Source: Kingdonia uniflora (taxonomy: Eukaryota > Streptophyta > Magnoliopsida > Ranunculales > Circaeasteraceae). From it: a DNA stretch of 64,000 nucleotides. This document shows, one piece after another, positions 12,146 through 22,695 of the stretch (the stretch's first letter is position 1; the number at the start of each line of letters is the position of its first letter). The DNA is taken from assembly GCA_014058105.1 (NCBI GenBank), contig JACGCM010000779.1:3162001-3226000 (forward strand). The letters are read 5' to 3'. The position numbers were made by a program, and so were the translations under genes. The notes under the pieces are model-generated. The model was not told the origin of the DNA. It did not search any database and worked only from the letters and a program-made list of their open reading frames with translations.

Positions 12146-13156
12146 TGAAACATCTATTTTAGAGTATGTTTCATTTAAGGGAGTATGTTTTACAGTATTA
12201 GTGAGTGCACATGGGGCGACTACAGCTGGACTGACACTGAACAGGTAAGTGGGTTTCTAACTTCTTGTTCTAAATATCAAGCCCTATGTATTTTTATATA
12301 GTATGAAAAAGGCAATAAGTATGTCTTTTTAAGATAGCAGAACTTCTATTCGAATAAAAAAGGAATCTATCTTAAAAAAATATACTTATTAACTTTTCCA
12401 TACTCTTTTAAAAATAAAAATGGGAACATTTTTATTTGAATAGATTTTATTGTATTCGAATAAAATGCCTCAGGCTATTTTTTATTCAAATAGATTTTTT
12501 TTATTTGAATAGACTAGCTCAGCCTGATTTTCATTCTAATACATTTATTTCTATTCGAACAGAGAATGTGATTTCTATTTTCCTATAAAAGGTAAATTTT
12601 TTTTTCAGAACTCAATTTCTTTGAAAACCTATTTTTCTAGGGCTTATTTTTTAAGAGTGAGGAGAGATCTTTCTTGAGAGATTCAAGAGAAATTAAAACA
12701 CTTAAATCTTGAATCAATCACCATTAATCAACAAACCTAGATCATGACCAAAGGAACTTGAGCGATTCAAGAAATAAAGTTTTGGCGAGAGATTGGAGCG
12801 AGGTGTTGCAGGATCGCAAAATTTATTGCATGAAGTTTAATTAGAAGAGAGGTAACCACGGGATATGCTTATCGAGTCTTTAAGTAATTAAATTCTTGTA
12901 GTTATTTTTCAATAGTAGATTATTTAGCTGTTGGGTGATTTAACAGCGACTTGTGGGTTTTTCTCCTGAGAATGGTTTCCCACAGGGTTAAAAATCTTTG
13001 GCATTGTCTTTAATTTCCAATTGATTGTAGACATTACATAATTGAATCGATTTGAACTAGGTTAAGGTTAGACCATTAATTTAAAGGAATTCAAACCTAT
13101 TGATTTATACCTAATTTATTCGTAATCGACTAGTTTCAAATGTTAAGGAATTTTAA
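12146..13156 (+). repeat. 5' LTR of the gag-only element
   Basis: It starts TGAAACATCTATTTT and ends before TTGGTATCAGAGC. It is longer than the 3' copy because of an inverted insertion at about 12340-12420. It carries repeated TATTCGAATA-like palindromes between 12345 and 12560. It has an early leader GAGAGATTCAAGAG near 12675. Confidence 0.85.
12291..12420. repeat. Imperfect hairpin (inverted repeat) present only in the 5' LTR
   Basis: The left arm (about 12291-12338, GTATGAAAAAGGCAATAAGT...) is the imperfect reverse complement of the right arm (about 12363-12420, ...ACTTATTAACTTTTCCATAC). The arms are about 50 bp and are separated by about 25 bp that includes TTCTATTCGAATAAAAAAGG. The 3' LTR at about 16790-16865 has only the left-arm sequence, so the right arm was added by an inverted duplication or a template-switch event after, or during, insertion. 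Confidence 0.75.
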
Positions 13157-13157
13157 T

Positions 13158-13169
13158 TGGTATCAGAGC
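13158..13169 (+). other. Primer binding site (initiator tRNA-Met type)
   Basis: TGGTATCAGAGC lies one base after the 5' LTR. It is the standard plant retrotransposon site complementary to the 3' end of initiator methionine tRNA. Confidence 0.9.
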
Positions 13170-13228
13170 GGTCACGCATTAAAGATTAACAACCTGAGCA
13201 TGGATCCTGCCTTGATTACTTGAGAATT

Positions 13229-15082
13229 ATGGATTTTGAAGGATTTGGAGGCCCCATAAATTGTCTGCCCCTCTTCGATGGCAAAGACTATCCTTATTGG
13301 AAGGTCCGAATGGTTGCATTCTTACAATCACTTGGAGAAGATATCTGGATTGCAATCGAGGATGGATAAACGCACCCTACCATGATGAGTGATGAATCTG
13401 AAGAGGTCCTTAAGCCTAGGAATAAATGGTCTAAGGATGAAAAATATGCTACTGGTTATAATAATAAGGGTCGCAATACTATTTTTATGGCTGTGAGCTC
13501 AAGTAAGTTTCAACACAAATCTGTTTGTACCACTTCAAAAAAAGCTTGAGACATATTAGTTCGAACTCACGAAGGCGATGATATAGTTAAGGAAAGAAAA
13601 TTACAAATGCTCACCTCACAATTTAAGAATATTTGAATGGATGAGAATGAACCCTTTGATGAGTTCTATGCGAGACTAAGTAACATTGTTAACACTACTG
13701 CCGTATTAGGTGCAACTTACTCAGATATTTAAATTATTCGTAATGTTATAACATCTCTTCCTAAGAGCTTTAGATCCAGACGTGATGTTATCGAGGAAGT
13801 TCAGGATCTTAAGAAAATGAAACTTGATACATTAGCTGGAAAGTTGCAAACTTTTGAACTTAAGACAAAAATAGAAAACCCTAAAAAGAACAAGAGTGTT
13901 GCTTTTAAATATTCATCTTACTCTTCTTATTCTAAAGGTACTAAAGAAGCTAACATCTCATATGATTCAGGTAATGATGATGGGTCCGGTATGGATTCAC
14001 AGATTGCCTCTATAAGCAATCAGCTTAAAAACTTGTAAAAAGCCGTCAATTTCAAAACACGGGCAATCAGTGAATTACAAGTGGCAAACTCATAATCATC
14101 TTAAATCGAATAACTGGCTGGGTCAACCTTGACATTGATCTGAGTAAAGTTAAATGTTATAAGTATCACAAGTTTGGTCATTATGCCCATAGCTGTCCTA
14201 ATAAGAAATCTAGAACAAATCATAAAGCTATGAATATCAACATTACTTGGGATGATAGTGATGATGAGAATAATAACAATGAGAGCCATCCCCAAGTTGT
14301 TGATAACGAAAATTATTGTGCATATCCTATTTTTTTAAATTGTGGTAATGATAACTATAATATTTTTGAACTTGAAAATTTTGTTGAAAATCAGAGTGAT
14401 CAAGAACAAAATGAGTTTGATGACCTGAATCTTGAGGACTTGTATGGTTAGACTCTCACCAAGTGTATGAAACTCAGTAATCTTAACAAAGTCTTGAAAT
14501 ACCAAGTTAATACACTTACGTGCGAACTTCAAAACAAAATTGAGAGTATAAGTCACGAGATAGAGGTTCTTAAGAATAAGAAACAAGGCCTTCATGACAA
14601 ATGTATGTTTTTAGAAAAAAGAAGTTAATGATGCAAAGGTGAAAATGAAATCAACTTTGGATGAACTTCATTCGGCCAAGCTTGATGTAGTTTTATCTCA
14701 GCAGAAACTTGAGAATTTCTATCATGGGGCTAAAAACATTGATAAAATATTATGTATGGGAAAGACAGATAGTGACAAAAGGGGTCTAGGATATGAGGAA
14801 CCTCCTCCTAATGTCAAGACTCCCCAAATCACAAAGTTTGTAAAAGTAACTGCTTCTACTTCGGTGCTGAAACATAACATGATATCCAGTACTAATAATC
14901 AGGCCAAATGGGTCTCTTACATTCAGATTTATTATTGTAGTATATGTGGTCGAAAGGGACATCTTGTATCTTATTGTAGATTTGTTGGACCCTATCAACC
15001 ATATGCTCGACCTTTTAATGGACTAAAATATAAGTCATATGTAAATTTTTATAATGTGAAAAGTGAGAATGACTTGCTCTAA
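13229..15082 (+). pseudogene. gag of the gag-only retrotransposon, broken
   Basis: The ATG at 13229 starts a typical gag head (PLFDGKDYPYWKVRM, about 13270-13314), followed by the helical gag core (RHEGDD-like, FDEFYARLSNIVN, ITSLPKSFR) to about 13870. Stops near 13369, 13549, 13635 and 13730 interrupt it. A first zinc knuckle (about 14158-14199) has Tyr in place of the second Cys. An acidic D/E/N-rich segment follows (14245-14451). The last open part (14639-15082) has the motif NIDKILCMGK...KRGLGYE and a complete second CCHC knuckle (CSICGRKGHLVSYC, about 14938-14979). The stop at 15082 ends it with no protease or pol downstream. Confidence 0.75.
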
Positions 15083-16633
15083 AAACATCACCTCGAAAGG
15101 CGATTCGTGTAGTTTAGGTACGAAAGGATGACTTACCGTCCCAAATAAGGTAATAAATGATATTAGGATATTGTTCTGGTTTTCTTGATCTCATTCATTT
15201 CCTTACTCAATTGTCAAATGGTAACATCAAAGTCAAGTAATACTGGTAAAACTTTCCTATTTTTATTCGAGGCAAAAAAGTAACGGTGTCCAACTAAAGA
15301 TGTGATAATAGGTATTTTGTTCTCCTATTGTTGGCCTTCGTTATTTCTAACCATTTTCTTCCACTTGCAACCCTTTGTGCCTTAAAATATGCATCTTTTT
15401 TTTCTACCCAAATTCTTTATTCTTATATCCATATGTTCTTAGACTATTTAGTGAGAAGAAAAAGAAAAATATGTATGATTTTTAGGGTAAAGGTGAATAG
15501 AAGAATACAATGAGTCCCTAAAAGAACTTTTTATTATCTCAATCAGTGTCTTGAAAAAAGAAAAAGAAAAAAAAGGGAAGTGAAGAGGTATTTTTGTTGT
15601 GTGTGTACTCAAGAAGAAAGAGTGAAAGAAGGTGAAGTTGATTTGAAATAAGAGGGAGCTAGTGTAACTGTAGTCTCAGAATGCCAACAAAACACCTACT
15701 CTGTCATAAGCCTACCCATGCCTACATTATAACATATTCAAAGAACTATTTGATCTTGAGTTAGGCGCTGTCCGTATTAGTGGAGATTAAAGATAAGGAG
15801 TTTATATTCATTTTAACTTAGCACCATTTATGACAAATGAGGTTCCTTTCCATGTGATCTTCCAGTTCACAGTGCACCATTTTTGATGAGATATGATTCT
15901 TTATTTGCTTTCCATTCATATTCATATCTCACACAGAGTGTTTGCTAGTCAATTCTCAATGATTTTGAGTGACCAACCATGAAAGGCCTAAGTTGAAACA
16001 ACTTTCCAACATTGTATTATAACTACGGCTGAGTAATAAGTTGAAACTGGGTATCTATCTATTTATGAACACACACAAACCATATAATTCATTTAGTGAT
16101 TGTTTTATAATACATAGGCGTTGTCTTGGTTTTTATAGGATATTTTAGATTCATTATCTTTCTATCATGCCTTGTGTTAGGGGGAGTGTTGTCTTTTATT
16201 ACTTACTTATTTTAAAAATACTCCCTGTGTGTATCCTCAAGTTTGCGTTTCATTTTAAAGGGGTACTATTTTTAGGGGGAGATGAGTTTTATTTTGAGGT
16301 ATTGGTGTTTAGTATTCTCCTAACTCCATATTCATTTTGTTGAGTTTGACAATTTGAGCATTTTATTTTGTTTTGCTTACCCTTTGTTCATCTATGCCAA
16401 AAAGGGGGAGAGATGCTTCTGACAGGTAAATCAGGCAAGTAATATTTATCCTCTAAATCCCTTATTTTGAATATGAATTATTACGTGATGTATCTTGTTT
16501 AGTATGCAGAGATTATAGAGAATATTTGTTTTATGAATGGATGTTCAGTGAGTGTATCAGTCCATCAAGTTTGTAATTTTCTTTTATTACCTGTAGTTCT
16601 AGTTTTGACACAAAATGAACCAAATGGGGAGAT
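15083..16633 (+). other. Non-coding 3' interior of the gag-only element
   Basis: No pol motif is seen in any frame. Several G-rich purine runs occur (GTTAGGGGGAGTG near 16177, TTTTTAGGGGGAGATG near 16270, CCAAAAAGGGGGAGAG near 16396, CAAATGGGGAGAT at 16621-16633). They resemble the repeated polypurine motifs found upstream of 3' LTRs of plant copia elements of the SIRE/Maximus kind. The last run abuts the 3' LTR and is the likely polypurine tract. Confidence 0.6.
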
Positions 16634-17614
16634 TAAAACATCTATTTTGGAGTTTTTTTCATTTAGTGTCTAGAGTAGGTGTCAGAACTATCTCATGGTT
16701 TTTTGGCGTGAGTGAGTGAACGTGGAGCGACTAAACCGGTAAGTGGGTTTCTAACTCCTTGTTCTAAATATCAAGCCCTATGTATTTTTATAGAGTATGG
16801 AAAAGGTAATAAGTATGCCTTTTTAAGATAATAGAACTTCTATTCGAATAGATTCCTTTTCTATTCGAATCGAACTGGAAACATTCCTATTCGAATAAAT
16901 TTTATTGAATTCTAATAAAATGCCTCAGGCTATTTTTATTCGAAAATTTTTCTTTTTATTCAAATAGATTGGCTCAGCCTAATTTTTATTCGAATACATT
17001 TAGTTTTATTCGAACATAGAATGTGATTTCTTTTTTCCTATAAAAGACAACTTTCCTTTTTTCAGAACTCAATTTCATTGAAAACTTATTTTTTTAGGGC
17101 TTATTTTTTTAGAGTGTGGAGAGATCTTTCTTGAGAGATTCAAGAGAAAATTAAAACACTCAAATCTTGAATTAATCACCATTGATCAAGAAACCATGAT
17201 CATGACCAGAGGAACTTGAGCGATTCAAGAAAGGAAGCTTCGATAAGAGATTGGAGCGAGGTACTGCGAGAATGCGGAATCGATTACAAGAAGTTTAATT
17301 AGATGAGAGGTAACCACAGGATGTGCTTATCAAGTCTGTAACTAATTAAATTCTTGTAGTTCTTTTTCAATAGTAGATTGTTTTAGCTGTCGGGTGATTT
17401 GACACCGACCTGTGGGTTTTTCTTCTAAGAACTGTTTTCCACATGGTTAAAAATCTTTGACATTGCCTTTAATTTATAATTCCTTGTAGACATTAGATAA
17501 TTGAATCAATTTGAACTAGGTTAAGGTTAGACCATTAATTTAATGGAATTTGGACCTATTGATTTAGACCTAATTTATTCGAAATCGACTAGTCTCAAGC
17601 ATTAAGTATTTTCA
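16634..17614 (+). repeat. 3' LTR of the gag-only element
   Basis: It starts TTAAAACATCTATTTT, with TG changed to TT at the first two bases, and ends ...AAGTATTTTCA. The match to the 5' LTR is obvious over nearly 1 kb, with visible substitutions and without the inverted insertion. It is followed by GCGCG. Confidence 0.85.
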
Positions 17615-19388
17615 GCGCGCATATTCTGGATTAAAGAAAGAGCTAGAAAGTAATCACTTGAATTGCTTTAAAAGCAAGAAAGTCGTTAGAAGACATTGTT
17701 TTTTTAGTTGTGGCTGGTGAAGGGAGCTTGTCTAAAGGTTGGGTTTTATTACAAGGAGTCTCTACCATAGCGACGAGCTGCTATAGACAAAACCCACTCC
17801 CAGTAGGCTAGGATTCTTTTAAAAAAAAGGCACTCTTTTTTAGTTGCTCGACTAATAGCTCCTATGAACACAAAGCCCTACATAGGGATCTGATTCAATA
17901 GCTTTTGTTGATATTTGTCATTCCCGTAGATCATTCAGAAAGTCAGCCAGAGTTTAAGAAGAAGGAGAAGCACACGAGTAGTTTAGGCGTAATCTCCAAA
18001 CAAAAGGAGGAGTGTATACTTAGCCCAAAGTTTCAACTATAGGCCCAAGAAGTGTTTACTAAAGGGAAGGGGTACCCTTACCCAGATGCTTCCAACTACC
18101 GTAAAAGAAAAGGGAGTAAAGACGCCACACATTGGCAGGTAGCAGGCAACACTTTTTTACTCTTCTTATCTCCCCACCAGTCATTTGGAGTTGGGACTCC
18201 CATCTAGTTAGGATCCTTCACATCACAGTGGTTTAGAAAAAGATCTCTTCATCCTTTTACGTAAGGCGAACATCGTCAAAAGTGCCGGAAAAATAATTTA
18301 AAACTCACACCAAGCAACTATAGGATAAGAGGAAAAGAACCCCCCTAAATATTATGCTCAAGTACGTACTGCTTGTTAGGGACTACTATTTATTTGGACC
18401 TAATATTATACTTCCCTTTTGATATGAGATAAACAAGAGTATCATGTTTGCTTTTGATTTTGATTTTTTGTGCAAGTAAACATTAGCACTTTATGAAGAT
18501 ATCAGTTAGTAGTGTTTAATGTAAATCAAAACTGCGGAAGCAGAACTTTAACGATTTTACACTAACATAATTGTAAAATTAGGATTTTCTACTTTACTCA
18601 AATACAAAACTATAAAATTAGAGTTTATTTTACTTTTTTCTCAGTAACAACTGAGTAAAGGATTATACCACCCTCTCCTATATATCCTAGAACCCTAGGA
18701 TGTCTCCTCTAGATTATCTCCCAATATCTTTCCAAATAGAAACAAACCTAAATAATAAAAACTTCTAAGACTATCTCCAACATTGTATAAAACAAAATAG
18801 GAATAACCCAAATACATGTGAGATCACATGAGATGTTCACATCAGTGTTACTTCAAATTATATACTAGTATGCCTAAGTAAGTGATCTTACAGTTGCTTA
18901 AAAGTTAGTATTGTAGATGTTGTTGATGAGTAATAAGCTAATAATACCATATTATCGTAATTAGGGAGCCAATGTGAATGAACGATCATCCCAATTGACT
19001 GTAGCGTAATACTACGTGAAAATTAATATTCATCTCTAATTACATCAAAAAGTTTTGTTCAATGTGCAGGCATATCACTTGCATTTATGAATTTAATTGA
19101 TCTAGCTACTTGCTAGTAGTTTAGAAGATTGTAATGTTTCGTAGATTCACGTTTTGAGTATTTCTTAGCTGAGAAAGGAAAGAACATATTTCAACTAGTC
19201 ATTTTGTTTACAATAAAAAATTGTTGTAAGTGAAAGGTTTTCAACTCATCACAACTTACTATTAATCTAGCTAGTACGAGAGTATTTTAATGTATATAAT
19301 GTATTGTAAGTCATTTTTGGCTTGATTAAAATCATAGCATTCCATGAATCACAACACATACAATAATATGGTTATATTTTGAGTTATT
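17615..19388. other. CACTA interior, second unassigned block
   Basis: Bases 17620 to about 18350 continue the mitochondrial-like composition seen before 12145; the gag-only element split this block. No gene is recognisable. Bases 18655-18730 resemble the block at 50-120 (see the first entry) and may be a minus-strand LTR promoter fragment. From 18450 to 19388 the DNA is AT-rich and featureless to me. Confidence 0.35.
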
Positions 19389-19740
19389 CCCACATTAGAG
19401 TATAAACCCAAGTTACCCTGCCTACTTTAAGAGCTTGAATAGCAGCTGTTGAGTCTAAAAATATCCATAGGTTCTTCCATCCTTTGTTAATAACTTTTTG
19501 AACTCCAAAGATTATCGCTTGAACGTCAGCCAAATAACTGGTTGTAATACTATCTGATATACTATAAGTTCCTAAAACTATCCCATTATGATCTTTGTAT
19601 ACAATTCCTATACATGCAACTCCAGGGTTTTCTGTGTCTGATCCATCATAACAAACTTGAACTTCATTGATATCTGGAAGCTATTATCTGCATCTATGAA
19701 TATTAGGAGATCTTCTATCTATCCATTTGACTTTCAGTGC
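19389..19740 (-). pseudogene. RNase H-like (RVT_3 type) fragment
   Basis: Reading the minus strand from 19740 leftwards gives a continuous plant RNase H-like sequence, open from 19680 to a stop near 19390. The first catalytic box is VCYDGSDTENPG (about 19645-19610), then GIVYKDHNGIVLG, then SYLADVQAIIFGVQKVINKG and LWIFLDSTAAIQAL (about 19470-19430). The usual AE of the second box reads AD, a conservative change at a catalytic Glu. Two stops lie just upstream (about 19681-19686), but homologous-looking sequence continues before them (VKWIDRRSP). There is no ATG at the start. It may be the 3' end of a LINE or a copied host RNase H-like gene. Confidence 0.7.
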
Positions 19741-20214
19741 TTTGATTTGATGAACATTTGAAAAGTTGCATGTCTAGATTCCATTCTCCATTTGTTTCTA
19801 GCTTTTCAAAGATTGCTGCATATAGAATATAGAGAAAACAGTGGTAATCCATAGATCATCACTATAGGAGCTAGATGTTTTACTTTTCCCACGAGTTGAT
19901 TTCCATATATTTATGTTTTCTCTTTTACCATTAATACTGATATGTTTCTATTTTCTTTGTCTTCCCCCCTCTCATCATGCACCTTCTTACTATTTCCCTT
20001 TCTTTATAATAGAAGAAAACGAAGGCACGTAAAGCTTGTATGCCTTTATTGCGCAATATAAGTGTTAAATAGTTGCTAAATGGTGCTGAGACTTGAAGAG
20101 AACTGCAAGGTATAACTAACTATTTCATAACAGCTTTCATTTTTTACATGCTTATACACTTTAATATTCCCTTTGACTTTATACATTTATACAAATGTAT
20201 TGTCCAGCCTACAG

Positions 20215-20942
20215 GTTAATGGAAAACAGTCCGGTGTTACTCAAGTCATGGCAGTGGCATCCTTTCGTTGGCACTATTTGCAAGACATGGACAATCGAAA
20301 CTGTAAGTAGTCATCCCTTCCTCACATGGGTGATCAAGTTATCCACTTTGAGAATTAGAGTATTCTTATTTCCCTTGACTATTTTATCTGCCTTTTATTC
20401 AGTTACAAGAGAAGTTGAAGCATGCCTATGAATCAGGTACATGAATATGAACACTAAAGTTACTCAACATGAAATAGAAGTCTTGGTTACGTTTTTGCGA
20501 TGATGAGACTAAAGATAAGTTGCCGATGATGATGAAAAACTACCTATTTTCTGATATGGGGAAATGGATTTCCCCTTTTCCTTATAATAGAAACTAATAA
20601 ATCCTTCTGAGGCCTACTCATTCTTTTTCTAATTTGTATTTTTTTTTCTTTTCTTTTCTTTTTGTTGGAATTAGGTTTCTTAATTTGTTGATCAATGCAT
20701 TTGGTATTCCTGGGAGGCATCTGGAAGCGTTATTAGTATTTCACCATATAAAGGAAATTGTAAGTTTTCTTCTTATCCTTAACAAGTTTAATTTTGAAGT
20801 CTGAGTACTATTTTTTTACCATATCTTTCTTTGGTCCTGAACTAAAGAGGATAGTATTATTTCTCTGGAAGGGCTCAGTCTTGATGTGATTACTTACACT
20901 ATTCTCATGAAAGCATTTTTCAGGGAATGAAAGTTTGATCAG
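20215..20942 (+). pseudogene. Captured PPR (pentatricopeptide repeat) gene fragment with introns
   Basis: Four exon-like pieces with canonical AG/GT borders join in one frame: 20215-20302, 20403-20436, 20676-20759 and 20850-20942. Phases agree at each junction (T|TT, AG|G, then codon boundaries). The third and fourth pieces carry PPR-like helices: FLNLLINAFGIPGRHLEALL and LDVITYTILMKAFFRE. Only two in-frame stops occur, one in piece two (CTATGAATC) and one in piece four (GAATGAAAG). PPR proteins normally bind organelle RNA. The fragment lies near the right end of the CACTA element, so it is best read as host-gene cargo. The first piece is not clearly PPR and could be another part of the same gene. 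Confidence 0.6.
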
Positions 20943-21055
20943 GTCAGTTACACCCCTCGAGGTTGATTGTTATTTCTGTTTATTTGCCATGCAAGATAGA
21001 GAATTTGCATTCCACCATTCTCACATTTCCACCATTTTGTTGCTATAGGATATTA

Positions 21056-21590
21056 TGCTTGACTCCTATGTTTGTAATGCTTGCAGGATACTATACAAAC
21101 CAGACCAAAAAGCTTGATATCACATAGTAAGATATGATCCAATTAGCTTTCATACTTGAAGGTTGTTCTTGTGAGTTATGGAGTTCAATTTAATTTATTA
21201 AGTTTGTCAATTTTTTTCTGTTGTCTCTCCATTGCAGCAGGGAGATTTCTGGTTCGTGAGAAGATGAGTCACGATTGGAGGATTTGTTTTGCTTATGTTT
21301 CTAATGCTTGCCCATGTAATAGGATATTATTCCTAACAAAGTTACGTTTCTAATGCTTGCAGGATTTTATGCAAACCAGTTTAAAAAACTTGATATCACA
21401 TAGTAAGATTTTAACCTATTATCTTTTATACTTGAATGTTGTTCTTGTTCTTAAGTCTAATTTAGCTTACAAAGTTTGCAAATTGATTATGTCATTTTCC
21501 CATTTCAGTGAGGAGATTTCTTGTCCGCGAGAAGATAAGTTACCATTGGAGGATTCTTTTTGGCTTATATTTCTTTGATTTATGTAATTG
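21056..21590 (+). repeat. Tandem duplication of about 275 bp with exon/intron-like borders
   Basis: Copy one starts near 21072 (TAATGCTTGCAGGATACTAT) and copy two near 21350 (TAATGCTTGCAGGATTTTAT). Both contain CTTGATATCACATAGTAAGAT, a T-rich stretch ending in a CAG acceptor, then a GGAGATTTCT...GAGAAGAT block and ATTGGAGGAT. Each looks like exon-intron-exon and follows the PPR fragment, so they may be duplicated downstream pieces of the captured gene. The short open frames at 21156-21353 and 21357-21578 cross these borders and are not likely proteins. Confidence 0.55.
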
Positions 21591-21837
21591 TCTAAGATAT
21601 TATGATAATAAATTATACATTGTTATATAATGATGTCGTGGAAATATTCTTTGGCGGTTACGAGGCAATTATAACTTTTTTTTTCTTTGTAAAATTTCTT
21701 TAGCCATAGTTGGGTGCAGAATCATTGACATGTTATATCCCCACAAAGTTTTGTAGTTATTGAAAAGTATTGGCCACCAAATGGGTCATCCTTAATTTTT
21801 GTAATTAACAACAAAATGGGTCGTTCTTTTTGGCACG

Positions 21838-21947
21838 GTCAGATTCGTGCCAAGAAGTGATGCAATAGCCACAGTTAGATTCGAGCCAAAAAAGTGATGC
21901 AATAGCCACAGTCAGATTCGAGCCAAAAAAGTGATACAATAGCCACT
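21838..21947. repeat. CACTA right subterminal direct repeats, three units of 36-37 bp
   Basis: Units at 21838-21873, 21874-21910 and 21911-21947 each follow the pattern GTCAGATTCGAGCC, a short A-rich run, GTGATGCAATAGCCAC. They lie within 240 bp of the right end and are probably transposase-binding repeats. Confidence 0.75.
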
Positions 21948-22060
21948 GTCAGGTCTGTGCTTGGGCATTTGCTACGCCGCCAGTTGTCACGACCTTAGGC
22001 ACGGGTATAGTCGTGGAGAATGGTTTTAGCCACGGCCAGAGCAGTGGCCATTGACGTGAA

Positions 22061-22071
22061 TTCTAGTAGTG
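22061..22071 (-). repeat. CACTA right terminal inverted repeat
   Basis: Plus strand TTCTAGTAGTG, the reverse complement of the left end, followed by AAA at 22072-22074. Confidence 0.85.
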
Positions 22072-22695
22072 AAAGCAACAAATAAAAGTCTCACAATATC
22101 TGAGATAAAAAGATACTCTAAATAGAAGAGGTAGAGTACCAAGAACACCTACTCATCATCTGCACCACTAAGGTCTTATAGAGGACAACTATCTAGACTA
22201 AACCTAGAACGTAAATACCCCCTCCTAGTCTCATTATTTGCGCTATGAAACCGAGCAACTAAAGGTCTTTCCTTCGTAATCACCTCCAATATAGTGAAGA
22301 TGTAATTCATATTAAACCCTGTGATCGCTCATAAAATAGCTTCAACGTTTGCCCCATAGTCCAATCAAACTCTCTATTTATAGGAACACGCTCCCGCTAA
22401 CCACGAGGCCTCTAGGTCATTTGACGATCCATGAGCCATGATGAAAATAATTAATACTGGCAAACACTTTATGCCATGGTCATTTGGAAAGGAAAAACCT
22501 AAGACCCCGGAGGGGTATATTAGGAATTATATATACATGTCACATGAGCCTGAGCACTACTAGGTCAAGACCCTCCCTTATAAATAGATGGGGAAGGGGA
22601 CTTAAGAAAAAACCTATTCTTAAGAAACCTTCTCCTCTATTTACTAAACCCTAGCAGTACCAGAGAAAGAGGGAGAAGAGACCCAAAGAGAGTTG
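22072..22695 (+). other. Probable 5' LTR remnant of Tat element E
   Basis: The right part has LTR promoter features: TATAAATAG at 22579-22587, then a transcribed-leader look (CCTTCTCCTCTATTTACTAAACCC). At about 22697 TGGTGCCCTACC resembles the decayed primer-site motif TTTGGTGCCGT... seen in other Tat elements. I could not identify its left end or a matching 3' LTR. The CACTA insertion point lies at its left edge. Confidence 0.45.
22579..22587 (+). promoter_or_regulatory. TATA box of element E
   Basis: TATAAATAG, about 110 bp upstream of the decayed primer-site motif, in the position expected of an LTR promoter. Confidence 0.45.

Larger units (their letters stand above)
12146..17614 (+). mobile_element. 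Gag-only LTR retrotransposon (TR-GAG-like), plus strand
   Basis: The element has two LTRs (12146-13156 and 16634-17614), a textbook primer binding site at 13158-13169, and a 5-bp target duplication: GCACG at 12141-12145 and GCGCG at 17615-17619, one mismatch. The interior holds one gag-like reading region (13229-15082) and about 1.55 kb without recognisable coding sequence. I see no protease, integrase or reverse transcriptase. This layout matches non-autonomous plant elements that keep gag but lack pol. Gag has stops and a damaged first zinc knuckle. It sits inside the CACTA element. Confidence 0.85.
2655..22071. mobile_element. CACTA (En/Spm-type) DNA transposon, non-autonomous, carrying nested retrotransposons
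   Basis: The left end reads CACTACTAGAA at 2655. The right end is its exact reverse complement, finishing at 22071. The three bases outside each end are AAA (2652-2654 and 22072-22074), the 3-bp target duplication expected for this superfamily. Subterminal sequence shares GTGGCTAAA/GTGGCC-type motifs at both ends, and three direct repeats sit near the right end. Removing the copia element (about 6.97 kb) and the gag-only element (5.47 kb) leaves about 7 kb of CACTA DNA. I found no TNP2/transposase frame, so it would have moved in trans. Its cargo includes a PPR gene fragment and an RNase H fragment. Ends and target duplication are seen directly; lack of transposase is a reading-based inference. 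Confidence 0.85.
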
